A stretch of DNA of 30,766 nucleotides from Chaetoceros tenuissimus (taxonomy: Eukaryota > Bacillariophyta > Thalassiosirophyceae > Chaetocerotales > Chaetocerotaceae): contig BLLK01000004.1 in NCBI GenBank assembly GCA_021927905.1, forward strand, positions 1 through 30,766, given 5' to 3'. Position numbers and translations under genes: made by a program. Below, one piece after another: positions 20,337-30,766 of the stretch. Position 1 is the stretch's first letter, and every line of letters starts with the position of its first letter. The notes beneath the pieces were generated by a model. The model saw nothing but the letters and a program-made list of their open reading frames with translations, was not told the origin of the DNA and did not search any database.

Positions 20337-23300
20337 ATGAAGTTTGCTTTAGCTCTCCAAACATTGAAACTGATGCTGATTGTATCAAAGGTGAAAGGAC
20401 AGGTAACTACTACCGCAAGTCCAACTACCAGTGCAATTCCAAGTATCAGTCCAAGTACCAGTGCAGTTCCAAGTGTCAGTGCTTCTCCCACTGCAGTTCC
20501 AAGCATCAGTGCAAGTCCAAGTACTAGTGCAGCCCCTACTTGTATTGATGAACCTGGCTGGGTTGATAATACTGGAAGGACCTGTGAGCAGGTTGAAGAA
20601 CGAGTAGCTTTTTACGCTACTAATTATAGTATCAATTACTGTGATCTACTACCTCCAGATTACAGAAATCTTGATAAGAGTATTTATGAAGCATGCTGTA
20701 TTTGCGGAGGATCTATTCATCAGACTCGTTTCCCAAGTTCAGTGCCTTCATCTATGCCGTCATTACTCCCGTCTTCGGAACCATCCTTAGCACCAAGTTC
20801 AATGCCGTCATCTGAACCAAGTCTTCTTCCATCTTCGGAACCAAGTCTTCTTCCTTCAAGTGAGCCATCATCTGTGCCTTCTGGTAAGTTATGCTTTAGA
20901 GGAGGAATAATCCGAATGTAGTATTATATAAATACAACCACTGACCTTTTATTTGTAAATGCTTTTTCAACAAAGATGTACCTAGCGATATCCCGTCGGA
21001 TGTACCTTCCTCGGCACCTTCCAGCCTACCAAGTCTTTTTCCATCTTCGGAGCCTTCCATGATTCCGTCAGATGAGCCAAGTCTTCTTCCTTCGGACGAA
21101 CCGTCTGAATCAACCAAACCATCCATCACTCCATCTGATGTACCTTCATCCGAGCCGAGTGATTTACCATCTTTCATCCCTTCCGCGATTCCATCTGGAC
21201 TCCCTTCTTCTATGCCTTCTGCGCTTCCGTCACTTGTTCCATCAGGAACACCATCTGACATTCCATCAGATATTCCATCGGATCAGCCATCTTCAACCCC
21301 ATCTGATATTCCATCTGCATCCTTGGTGCCATCCGTAGGACCGTCTTCCGAACCGTCCTCCGAACCGTCCATGGAACCTAGTGATGAACCATCGGATCAG
21401 CCATCTTCACTTCCGTCCTCGATGCCTTCTGATATTCCGTCAGACGTACCATCGGATCAGCCATCTTCACTTCCGTCCTCGATGCCTTCTGATATTCCGT
21501 CAGACGTACCTTCAGATCAGCCAAGTTTGCTTCCGTCCTCGATGCCTTCTGACGTTCCTTCAGATATTCCATCTGATCAACCATCTTCACTTCCGTCCTC
21601 GATGCCTTCTGATGTTCCTTCAGACGTACCATCTGATCAACCATCTTCACTTCCGTCCTCTATGCCTTCTGATGTTCCGTCAGACGTACCTTCAGATCAA
21701 CCAAGTTCAGCTCCGTCCTCGATGCCTTCTGATGTTCCGTCAGACGTACCTTCAGATCAACCATCTTCACTTCCGTCCTCGATGCCTTCTGACATTCCGT
21801 CCGACGTACCATCTGCTCAACCTTCATCTTTTCCGTCATCGATGCCATCAGACGTACCGTCAGACATACCAAGTGATCAGCCTTCATCTGCTCCGTCATC
21901 GATGCCATCAGATATTCCGTCAGACATACCATCTGATCAACCATCTTCACTTCCGTCCTCGATGCCATCAGATATTCCGTCAAACGTACCATCTGATCAA
22001 CCATCTTCACCTCCGTCATCGATGCCAAGTGACATTCCGTCAGACGTACCATCTGATCAACCTTCTGTGCTTCCGTCATCGATGCCAAGTGACATTCCGT
22101 CAGACGTACCATCTGATCAACCTTCTGTGCTTCCGTCATCTGAGCCAAGTTTTGTTCCATCTTTTGAGCCATCATCTCTTCCGTCAGACGTACCAAGTGA
22201 TTTTCCTTCTAGTAAGCCATCTGTCACTTCCCTCCCATCTTTGGAGCCTTCATCGTCTCCTTCGGTCTGTGTTGATGAACCGGGCTGGTTAGATAGATTC
22301 AATAGAAATTGTACTGTGGTGGCAGAGAAGGTAGCACTTTATGAGCCTTACTGTGGTTTAGGTGATCACATATATCTTGACAAGTCTATTTATCAAGCAT
22401 GTTGTGCATGTGAAGGCTCTATTCATCAGACCCGTTTTCCAAGTATGGTACCATCGGACGAACCATCTGCTCTTCCGTCTTTGGAACCTTCCGATAAACC
22501 AAGTTTGACACCGTCATCTGAACCGAGTAGATTTCCATCTTCAGAACCTTCATCAACACCATCATATGAACCATCTTCAATGCCGTCATTAGAGCCAAGT
22601 CTACTTCCTTCTTCAGAGCCTTCTCTCTCACTGAATCCTTCTGAGAGTCCATCAGGAACCCCTTCTTCTGAACCATCTCAAGTCCCTTCGAAGTTGCCAA
22701 GTATGCTACCGTCACTATTGCCTTCTTCTCAGCCAAGTGACCAACCTTCATTACTACCATCCAGTGCACCTTCTTTGACACCAAGTGATATACCTTCAGA
22801 TATTCCATCGGATCAACCAAGTTCAATTCCGTCATCTATGCCTTCTGATGTTCCGTCAGATGAACCATCGGATCAGCCTTCATCTGCTCCGTCTTCCGGG
22901 CCAAGTTCACTTCCTTCATCGATGCCATCAGATATTCCGTCAGACATACCATCTGATCAACCATCTTCACTTCCGTCATCTATGCCAAGTGACATTCCGT
23001 CAGACGTACCTTCAGATCAACCATCTTCACTTCCGTCCTCGATGCCTTCTGACATTCCGTCAGACTTACCTTCAGATCAACCAAGTGTGCTTCCGTCATC
23101 TATGCCATCAGATATGCCAAGTGACATTCCATCAGACATACCATCTGATCAACCATCTTCACTTCCGTCATCTATGCCAAGTGACATTCCGTCAGACGTA
23201 CCTTCAGATCAACCATCTTCACTTCCGTCATCGATGCCAAGTGACATTCCGTCAGACGTACCTTCAGACGTACCATCTGATCAACCATCAGTGCTTCCGT

Positions 23301-25017
23301 CATTTATGCCAAGTGATATTCCGTCAGACGTACCAAGTGATCAACCATCATGCTTCCGTCATCTATGCCAAGTGACATTCCGTCAAACGTACCTTCAGAT
23401 CAACCAAGTGTGCTTCCGTCATCTATGCCAAGTTCTGTTCCATCAGACATTCCTTCAGACGTACCTTCAGATCAACCAAGTTCACTTCCGTCATCTATGC
23501 CATCAGATATTCCGTCAGACGTACCATCTGATCAACCAAGTGTGCTTCCGTCATCTATGCCAAGTGACATTCCGTCAGACGTACCTTCAGATCAACCAAG
23601 TTTTTTCCCTTCTACTGTGCCTTCTCTTTCATCATATCCATCTTCTGAACCATCTTTGCAACCTACAGTTTGTGAAAATGATCCCAGTTGGTTCGGTCCA
23701 AACTTCAATTGCACTATAATCGATCTTCTTATTAAAGATGCGTCAGATGAAGCTTTATTTTGTAATTCATGGGAGGGACCATATGAAAATGAAAAAACGA
23801 TTTTTCAAGCATGTTGTTCTTGTGGAGGATCGATTCATCAGTCTCGGTTTCCTTCTTTTGTCCCCTCAGACCAACCTTCACTTAATCCAAGTGCAGAACC
23901 AAGTCTTTTGCCATCTTCATCACCATCCTCCCTTCCATCTTTGCAACCATCAACAACTCCTTCATTAGAACCAAGTAAAGAGCCATCGGATCAACCGTCA
24001 TCACTTCCGTCATCGATGCCAAGTTCACTTCCTTCAGACGTACCATCTGACCAACCATCTGCACTTCCATCATCGATGCCAAGTGATTTACCATCAGATA
24101 TTCCGTCAGACGTACCATCAGATCAACCAAGTTCTGTTCCGTCATCGATGCCATCAGATATTCCGTCAGACGTACCATCTGATCAACCAAGTTCTGCTCC
24201 GTCATCGATGCCATCAGATATTCCGTCAGACGTACCATCTGATCAACCAAGTTCTGTTCCGTCATCGATGCCATCAGATATTCCGTCAGACGTACCATCT
24301 GATCAACCAAGTTCTGTTCCGTCATCGATGCCATCAGATATCCCGTCAGACATTCCATCAGATATTCCTTCTGACCAGCCTAGTTCAAAGCCGTCATCTG
24401 AACCAAGCCTCTTACCATCGTCGATTCCTTCAGTGGTTCCATCAAGCGAGCCATCTTTTGAGCCAAGTCAATTTCCATCTTTTGAGCCCTCTCTATTACC
24501 TTCAAATGAACCATCTTTTTTGCCTTCCGATTTTCCTTCTGAATGCTTTAACGATCCTACATGGAATCTGACGGGATTTGACTGTGAGGAAGCAGAATAT
24601 GTAGTAAGCATAGGAGTTTTTACTCAAACTGAAGTCTGCGAAGGTTACAAACTTCCTAAAACAGCTGAGTTTTCCCACGACAAACAAATCGATAGAGCAT
24701 GTTGTATTTGTGGCGGATCAATCTACCAATCAAGATTTCCTTCTACTTTTCCATCTGCACAACCTTCGAGTCTACCAAGTTCTGAGCCATCATTGAATCC
24801 TTCTTCATTACCTAGCCTCATGCCTTCATCAGAACCAAGTACAATTCCATCATCAAAACCTTCTTTACTTCCTTCATCTATGCCAAGCTCGATGCCTTCA
24901 AGTGAACCAAGTCTTTTGCCAACACTTTCCATGATCCCATCCAATGAACCTTCTTCTAGACCATCTGATCAGCCAAGTCAAGTTCCGAGTAACATTCCTT
25001 CTGATCAACCAAGTGGC
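20337..25017 (+). CDS. Gene B: secreted PSXX-repeat protein with four six-cysteine modules (one frameshift)
   Basis: Start ATG at 20337; the N-terminus ([20 protein letters not shown]) looks like an ER signal peptide. A Ser/Thr/Pro linker and Cys module 1 follow in exon 1 (20337-20883). Exon 2 starts at 20976 in the matching phase. PSXX linkers alternate with modules at about residues 69, 614, 1082 and 1373, so about 1,530 residues are visible. At 23350 one G is missing (ccatcatgc for ccatcagtgc). Upstream the frame is codon phase 2 and downstream phase 1, and both sides read PSXX, so a single-base error or mutation is the simplest reading. The frame is lost in the damaged array after about 25017. 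General architecture (Pro/Ser-rich linkers, Cys modules) recalls diatom pleuralins and other girdle-band or adhesive proteins, though the Cys pattern differs. Probably a cell-wall or mucilage protein; inferred. Confidence 0.75.
20541..20738 (+). other. Six-Cys module 1
   Basis: Begins CIDEPGW and ends [16 protein letters not shown]. Cys spacing C-x13-C-x18-C-x17-CC-x-C. Confidence 0.9.
20884..20975 (+). other. Intron, 92 bp, phase 1
   Basis: 5' site G|GTAAGT and 3' site CAAAG|AT. Unspliced, the frame gives a short non-PSXX tail and a stop near 20921. Spliced, it reads [15 protein letters not shown], restoring the tetrapeptide period exactly. Confidence 0.9.
21390..22140 (+). repeat. 60-bp tandem array, gene B linker 1
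   Basis: About twelve regular 60-bp units encoding [20 protein letters not shown] variants, without frame damage. The nucleotide consensus is close to that of the gene A arrays, but units are more varied here (gatgttcc, gacattcc, cctcgatgc), suggesting an older, less homogenised array. Confidence 0.93.
22268..22444 (+). other. Six-Cys module 2
   Basis: Begins CVDEPGW and ends [17 protein letters not shown]-x13-C-x13-C-x15-CC-x-C. Most similar to module 1 (LDKSIYxACC in both). Confidence 0.9.
22790..23600 (+). repeat. 60-bp tandem array, gene B linker 2
   Basis: PSXX units with 12-bp length variation between modules 2 and 3. Contains the one-base deletion at 23350. Confidence 0.9.
23671..23856 (+). 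other. Six-Cys module 3
   Basis: Begins CENDPSW and ends [17 protein letters not shown]-x12-C-x16-C-x16-CC-x-C. Lies just after the frameshift but is intact. Confidence 0.9.
23990..24390 (+). repeat. 60-bp tandem array, gene B linker 3
   Basis: Between modules 3 and 4; four near-identical units from about 24110 to 24350, then irregular PSXX. Confidence 0.9.
24544..24744 (+). other. Six-Cys module 4
   Basis: Begins CFNDPTW and ends [17 protein letters not shown]-x12-C-x17-C-x20-CC-x-C. The most diverged module. Confidence 0.9.
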
Positions 25018-27480
25018 TTCGTCATCGATGCCATCAGATATTCCGTCAGACGTACCTTCAGATCAACCAAGTGTGCTTCCGTCATCGATGCCATCAGATA
25101 TTCCGTCAGACGTACCTTCAGATCAACCAGAAGCTTCCGTCATCGATGCCATCAGATATTCCGTCGACGTACCCTTCAGCATCAGTAAGCTTCTGTCATC
25201 GATATTCCGTCAGACGTACCTTCAGATCCAACCATCAGTGCTTCCCGTCATCGATGCCATCAGATATTCCGTCAGGACGTACCTTCAAATCAACCATCAG
25301 TGCTTCCGTCATCGATGCCATCAGATATTCCGTCAGACGTACCTTCCAGATCAACCAACCAAGTGCTTCCGTCATCTATGCCATCAGATATTCCCGTCAG
25401 ACGTACCTTCAGATCAACCATCAGTGCTTCCGTCATCGATGCCATCAGATATTCCGTCAGACGTACCTTCAGATCAATCCATCAGTGCTTCCGTCATCAA
25501 TGCCATCAGATATTCCGTCACGTACATTGCCTTCAGAGATCAACCATCAGTGCTTCCGTCATCTATGCCATCAGATATTCCGTCAGACGTACCCGTCAAA
25601 TTATTAGCTTCGTCATCTGTATGCATCAGATATTCAATCGGGCGTACCTTCAGATCAACCAATTATTAGCTTCCGTCATCTATGCCATCAGATATTCCGT
25701 CAGACGTACCTTCAGATCAACCAAGTGTGCTTCCGTCATCTATGCCATCAGATATTCCGTCAGACGTACCTTCAGATCAACCAAGTGTGCTTCCGTCATC
25801 GATGCCATCAGATATTCCGTCAGACGTACCTTCAGATCAACCATCAGTGCTTCCGTCATCGATGCCATCAGATATTCCGTCAGACGCACCTTCAGATCAA
25901 GCCATCAGTGCTTCCGTCATCTATGCCATCAGATATTCCGTCAGACGTACCTTCAGATGCAAGTGTGCTTCGTCATCTATGCCATCAGATATTCCGTCAG
26001 ACGTACCTTCAAGGATCAACCAAGTGTGCTTCCGTCATCGATGCCATCAGATATTCCGTCAGACGTACCTTCAGATCAATCCAAGTGTGCTTCCGTCATC
26101 TATGCCATCAGATATTCCGTCAGACGTACTTCAGATCAACAGAGTGACAGCTTCCGTCATCGATGCCATCAGATATTCCGTCAGAAGGCATTACCTTCAG
26201 ATCAGATATTCCGTCAGACGTACCTTCAGATCCGCGTGCTTCCGTCATCGATGCCACAGATATTCCGTCAGACGTACGCTTCAGATCAACCAAATTGCTT
26301 CCGTCGCCGATGCCATCAGATATTCCGTCAGACGTACCTTCCAGATCCATCAGTGTGCTTCCGTCATATGCCATCAGATGTTCCGTCAGACGTACCTTCA
26401 GATCAACTCATCAGTGCTTCCGTCATCTATGCCATCAGATATTCCGTCAGACGTACCTTCCAGATCAACCAAGTTGCTTGTCATCTATGCCATCAGATAT
26501 TCCGTCAGACGTACCTTCAGATCAACCAGAGTGTGCTTCCGTCATCTATGCCTCAGATATTCCGTCAGACGTACCTTCAGATCAACCAAGTGTGCTTCCG
26601 TCATCTATGCCATCAGATATTCCGTCAGACGTACCTTCAGATCAACCAAGTGTGCTTCCGTCATCTATGCCATCAGATATTCCGTCAGACATACCTTCAG
26701 ATCAACCAAGTGTGCTTTCCGTCATCTATGCCCCATGAATCGATATTCCGTCAGACGCAACTTCAGATCAACCAAGTAGGTATTGCTTCCGTCATCTATG
26801 CCATCAGATATTCCGTCAGACGTACCTTCAGATCAACTAAGTGTGCTTCCGTCATCGATGCCATCAGATATTCCGTCAGACGTACCTTCAGATCAACCAT
26901 CAGTGCTTCCGTCATCTATGCCATCAGATATTCCGTCAGACGTACCCTTCAGATCAACAAGTGGCTGCGTCTGTCTGATGCCATCAGATATTCCGTCAGA
27001 CGTACCTTCAGATCAACCATCAGTAGCTTCCGTCATCTGTGCCATCAGAGTTTCCGTCAGACGTACCAGATCAACCATTAAGTGTGCTTCCCGTCATCGA
27101 TGCCATCAGATGTTCAAAATCTGAACAATGCCTTCAGATCAACCATCATTGCTTCCGTCATCTATGCCATCAGATATTTCCGTCAGACGTACTTCAGATC
27201 AACCATCAGTGCTTCCGTCATCTATGCCATCTGTGGATATTCCGTCAGACGTACCTTCAGATCTTAAATTGTGCTTTAAATTCAGTCATCTATGCCATCA
27301 GATATTCCGTCAGACGTACCTTCAGATCAACCAAGTGTGCTTCCGTCATCGATGGCATCAGATATTCCCGTCAGACGTACCCTTCAGATCAACCAAGTGT
27401 GCTTCCGTCATCATCGATGCCATCAGATATTCCGTCAGACGTATCGATGTCATCGATGCTATCAGATATTCCGTCAGACG
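25018..27480 (+). pseudogene. Indel-ridden 60-bp array (gene B continuation)
   Basis: Every stretch is recognisably the 60-bp unit (ccatcagatattccgtcagacgtacc core), but most units carry small insertions or deletions: for example an extra C near 25229 and 25246, an extra G near 25276, a lost T near 26257. The PSXX frame therefore appears only in short patches in all three phases. Substitutions are comparatively rare. Adjacent arrays with the same unit are clean. Either an unpolished long-read stretch or a slipping, inactivated array. It should not be read as separate genes; long ORFs here are alternative-frame readings of the same repeat. Confidence 0.8.
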
Positions 27481-28670
27481 TACCATCTGATCAACTATCT
27501 TCACTTCCGTCATCGATGCCATCAGATATTCCGTCAGATGTACCATCAGATCAACCATCTTCACTTCCTCATCGATGCCATCAGATATTCCGTCAGATGT
27601 ACCATCTGATCAACCATCAGATATTCCGTCATCTATGCCATCAGATATTCCGTCAGACGTACCATCTGATCAGCCATCAGTGCTTCCGTCATCGATGCCA
27701 TCAGATATTCCGCGACGTACCATCTGATCAACCAAGTGTGCTTCGCGTCATCTATGCCATCAGATAATCCGTCAGACATTCCTTCAGATCAGCCAAGTCT
27801 GCTTCCGGTCAACGATGCCATCAGATATTCCATCTGATGTACCTTCACCAATAAGTTTGCTTCCGTCATCGATGCCTTCAGACATTCCATCCGACATACC
27901 TTCAGATATTCCATCTGATGTACCTTCAGACCAGCCAAGTTTGCTTCCCAGCAAACTTCCTTCCACACAACCTTCAAGTTTCCGTCTCTTACGCCATCAT
28001 CTCAACCTAGCAAACTTCCTTCCAAGCCAACCTTCATTAACTCCATCTACTTTACCAAGCTCTTTCCCATCATCTCAGCCTAGCAAATCTCAACTTCCCT
28101 CAGTAGTACCAAGCTTGTCTTTCGAGCCTAGTATGTCTGATCATCCCCTCACTGCAACCATCTACATCACCAAGTTCTACACCATCAACACATTAGAGCC
28201 TTCTTTGCAAACCATCTGTTTCTTTTAATGCCATCTGAGAATCCAACAGGACCAAAGTTAAGACCCAACAACAGTTGTTTGTACAGTATGTTCAAGCAAA
28301 TGTTTCAATTCAACTAATGGAGACTTGAAGAAGATGAGAAAAATGTTTTTAATAATCAATTGAAATATGTTGATTGAATGGAGAATTTACAGACAGCATT
28401 CTTGAATTATCAACAAGTGTCACAAACGATGATTGTTCTTCCTCCCAGAATACTCAAAGACGAATATTAGGAGATCAATTATTATTATCAAGTACACATA
28501 GTGATTGATGTCGTTGTTGACAATAATGAGACAGTGGCCTTACCTGATTCATTGACCGTAACAAAAAATATGGAAGATGCATTGAACGATCTTAATCAAA
28601 ACTTGGAACTGTATGGCATAACAGTGGTTGAAATTCAACATTTTTCAGAAGAACCTTCAACTTTGCAAGT
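27480..28670 (+). pseudogene. Damaged copy of the array plus CxxC domain (partner 28757-29950)
   Basis: Collinear with 28757-29950 at an offset close to 1280, but with frame-breaking changes, including in non-repetitive sequence: ggagacttgaag for ggagacttggcag near 28325, gttgattg for gttggattg near 28370, cttcctcccag for ctccatgccag near 28440, ttaggagatc for ttacagggagatc near 28469 and cacatagtg for caatagtg near 28496. 28501-28665 is clean and identical to 29781-29945; a C is then missing at about 28666. Confidence 0.85.
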
Positions 28671-30766
28671 TCTGTTCCATCAGATATTCCGTCAGACGTA
28701 CCATCTGATCAACCATCTTCACTTCCGTCATCGATGCCATCAGATATTCCGTCAGACGTACCATCTGATCAACCATCTTCACTTCCGTCATCGATGCCAT
28801 CAGATATTCCGTCAGATGTACCATCAGATCAACCATCTTCACTTCCGTCATCGATGCCATCAGATATTCCGTCAGATGTACCATCTGATCAACCATCAGA
28901 TATTCCGTCATCTATGCCATCAGATATTCCGTCAGACGTACCATCTGATCAACCATCAGTGCTTCCGTCATCGATGCCATCAGATATTCCGTCAGACGTA
29001 CCATCTGATCAACCAAGTGTGCTTCCGTCATCTATGCCATCAGATAATCCGTCAGACATTCCTTCAGATCAGCCAAGTCTGCTTCCGTCAACGATGCCAT
29101 CAGATATTCCATCTGATGTACCTTCAGACCAGCCAAGTTTGCTTCCGTCATCGATGCCTTCAGACATTCCATCCGACATACCTTCAGATATTCCATCTGA
29201 TGTACCTTCAGACCAGCCAAGTTTGCTTCCCAGCAAACTTCCTTCCACACAACCTTCAAGTTTTCCGTCTCTTACGCCATCATCTCAACCTAGCAAACTT
29301 CCTTCCACACAACCTTCATTAACTCCATCTACTTTACCAAGCTCTTTCCCATCATCTCAGCCTAGCAAATCTCAACTTCCCTCAGTAGTACCAAGCTTGT
29401 CTTTCGAGCCTAGTATGTCTGATCATCCCTCACTGCAACCATCTACATCACCAAGTTCTACACCATCAACCACATTAGAGCCTTCTTTGCAACCATCTGT
29501 TTCTTTAATGCCATCTGAGAATCCAACAGGACCAAAGTTAAGAGCAACAGTTGTTTGTACAGTATGTTCAAGCAAATGTTTCAATTCAACTAATGGAGAC
29601 TTGGCAGAAGATGAGAAAAATGTTTTTAATAATCAATTGAAATATGTTGGATTGAATGGAGAATTTACAGACAGCATTCTTGAATTATCAACAAGTGTCA
29701 CAAACGATGATTGTTCTCCATGCCAGAATACTCAAAGACGAATATTACAGGGAGATCAATTATTATTATCAAGTACAATAGTGATTGATGTCGTTGTTGA
29801 CAATAATGAGACAGTGGCCTTACCTGATTCATTGACCGTAACAAAAAATATGGAAGATGCATTGAACGATCTTAATCAAAACTTGGAACTGTATGGCATA
29901 ACAGTGGTTGAAATTCAACATTTTTCAGAAGAACCTTCAACTTTGCCAAGTTCTGTTCCATCAGATATTCCGTCAGACGTACCATCTGATCAACCATCTT
30001 CACTTCCGTCATCGATGCCATCAGATATTCCGTCAGACGGACCATCTGATCAACCATCTTCACTTCCGTCATCGATGCCATCAGATATTCCGTCAGACGT
30101 ACCATCTGATCAACCATCTTCACTTCCGTCATCGATGCCATCAGATATTCCGTCAGACGTACCATCTGATCAACCAAGTTCTGTTCCGTCATCGATGCCA
30201 TCAGATATTCCGTCAGAAATACCATCTGATCAACCAAGTTTGCTTCCGTCATCGATGCCATCAGATATTCCGTCAGACGTACCTTCAGATCAACCAAGTT
30301 TGCTTCCGTCATCGATGCCCTCAGACATTCCATCGGATATTCCATCAGATATTCCATCTGATGTACCTTCAGACCAGCCAAGTTTGCTTCCGTCATCGAT
30401 GCCCTCAGACATTCCATCGGATATTCCATCAGATATTCCATCTGATGTACCTTCAGACCAGCCAAGTTTGCTTCCGTCATCGATGCCTTCAGACATTCCA
30501 TCGGATATTCCATCAGATATTCCGTCGGATATTCCATCTGACCAACCAAGTTTGCTTCCGTCATCGATGCCTTCAGACATTCCGTCGGATATTCCATCAG
30601 ATATTCCGTCGGATATTCCATCTGACCAGCCAAGTTTGCTTCCGTCATCGATGCCTTCAGACATTCCGTCGGATATTCCATCTGATATTCCATCTGACCA
30701 GCCAAGTTTGCTTCCGTCATCGATGCCTTCAGACATTCCGTCGGATATTCCATCTGATATTCCATC
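28632..30766 (+). CDS. PSXX-repeat protein with CxxC globular domain, partial (probable gene B 3' part)
   Basis: One frame stays open from just after a TGA at 28629 to the window end; the first in-frame ATG (28734) is a repeat Met, so the true start is probably far upstream. The order is seven regular PSXX units, irregular PSXX with KLPSTQPS motifs, a ~130-residue non-repetitive domain (29541-29934), then a second regular PSXX array to the edge. The stop lies beyond the window. A missing C near 28666 breaks the frame to the preceding domain copy. Together with gene B it could be one protein of several thousand residues: signal peptide, Cys modules, then repeated CxxC domains spaced by arrays. 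An extracellular location is inferred. Confidence 0.75.
29541..29934 (+). other. Unrecognised globular domain with paired Cys motifs
   Basis: About 130 residues. CTVC-SSK-C near the start and CSPC in the middle, then QRRILQGDQ, then an alternating hydrophobic strand pattern (TIVIDVVVDNN), an Asn/Asp-rich helix-like stretch (MEDALNDLNQNLE) and a final strand (GITVVEIQ). Two strand/helix pairs suggest a small alpha/beta fold. I cannot name a family. An identical C-terminal half occurs at 28501-28665. Confidence 0.7.
29946..30766 (+). repeat. 60-bp tandem array to window end
   Basis: Regular PSXX units, clean in frame. From about 30320 the unit lengthens by whole 12-bp steps to [17 protein letters not shown]-type forms of 72 to 84 bp, repeated with few changes, showing recent expansion of a longer variant. 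Confidence 0.92.

Noticed and set aside
20884-20938. Gene B ending as a short 194-residue protein at about 20921
   Set aside because: The stop lies inside a canonical GT-AG intron, and splicing restores the PSXX frame exactly.
21059-23719. Similarity to malaria circumsporozoite-type repeats or ice-binding proteins
   Set aside because: Only compositional resemblance (short Pro/Ser/Asn-Asp repeats); no shared domain, and the period differs.
25300-27081. 593-codon plus-strand ORF of IRYSVRRTF-type repeats
   Set aside because: Reads the 60-bp unit out of its PSXX frame in the indel-ridden stretch; mixed phases show that it is not a gene.

Overview
This window looks like nuclear DNA of a marine diatom. 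The evidence is AT-rich intergenic DNA, a short GT-AG intron, secreted proteins made almost wholly of Pro-Ser-X-X tetrapeptides with small Cys-rich modules (a style typical of diatom cell-surface and cell-wall proteins), and LINE-like RNase H remnants. A Chaetoceros-like centric diatom is my best guess, but no marker gene settles it. There is no bacterial operon structure, rRNA, tRNA or CRISPR array.

Layout. 1-1403 is the 3' end of surface-protein gene A, which ends in a probable GPI-anchor signal. 768-4086 (gene A 3' part plus 2.7 kb of flank) is repeated almost perfectly at 4970-8287, giving a second, frame-broken gene A tail at 4087-5605. 8288-15650 is a transposon graveyard: two decayed plus-strand RNase H/zinc-knuckle fragments (about 9377-10260 and 11575-12393) and a young, intact-looking minus-strand insertion (12413-14619) flanked by a 20-bp target-site duplication. 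The 681-codon ORF there begins in target DNA. 16048-18219 (minus) is an intact gene for a 723-residue protein with beta-trefoil-like segments and a hydrophobic C-terminus; two CRE-like TGACGT sites lie upstream.

20337 to about 25017 is gene B: probable signal peptide, one 92-bp intron, and four copies of a six-cysteine module separated by PSXX linkers. Its frame is broken once, at 23350, by one missing base. 25018-28670 is a heavily indel-ridden continuation of the same 60-bp repeat. It includes a damaged copy of a CxxC-containing globular domain that appears intact 1.28 kb further on, in an ORF (28632-30766) that runs off the window. 20337-30766 may be one giant secreted/adhesive protein gene whose middle is damaged, either in the cell or, more likely, by long-read assembly.

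The recurring theme is the 60-bp unit encoding five PSXX tetrapeptides. It is shared at nucleotide level between genes A and B, is open in several reading frames, and sits at or beside the duplication breakpoints and frame breaks. The best candidates for something undescribed are the PSXX/six-Cys architecture, the unnamed CxxC domain, and the nested retroelement with its matching empty site.
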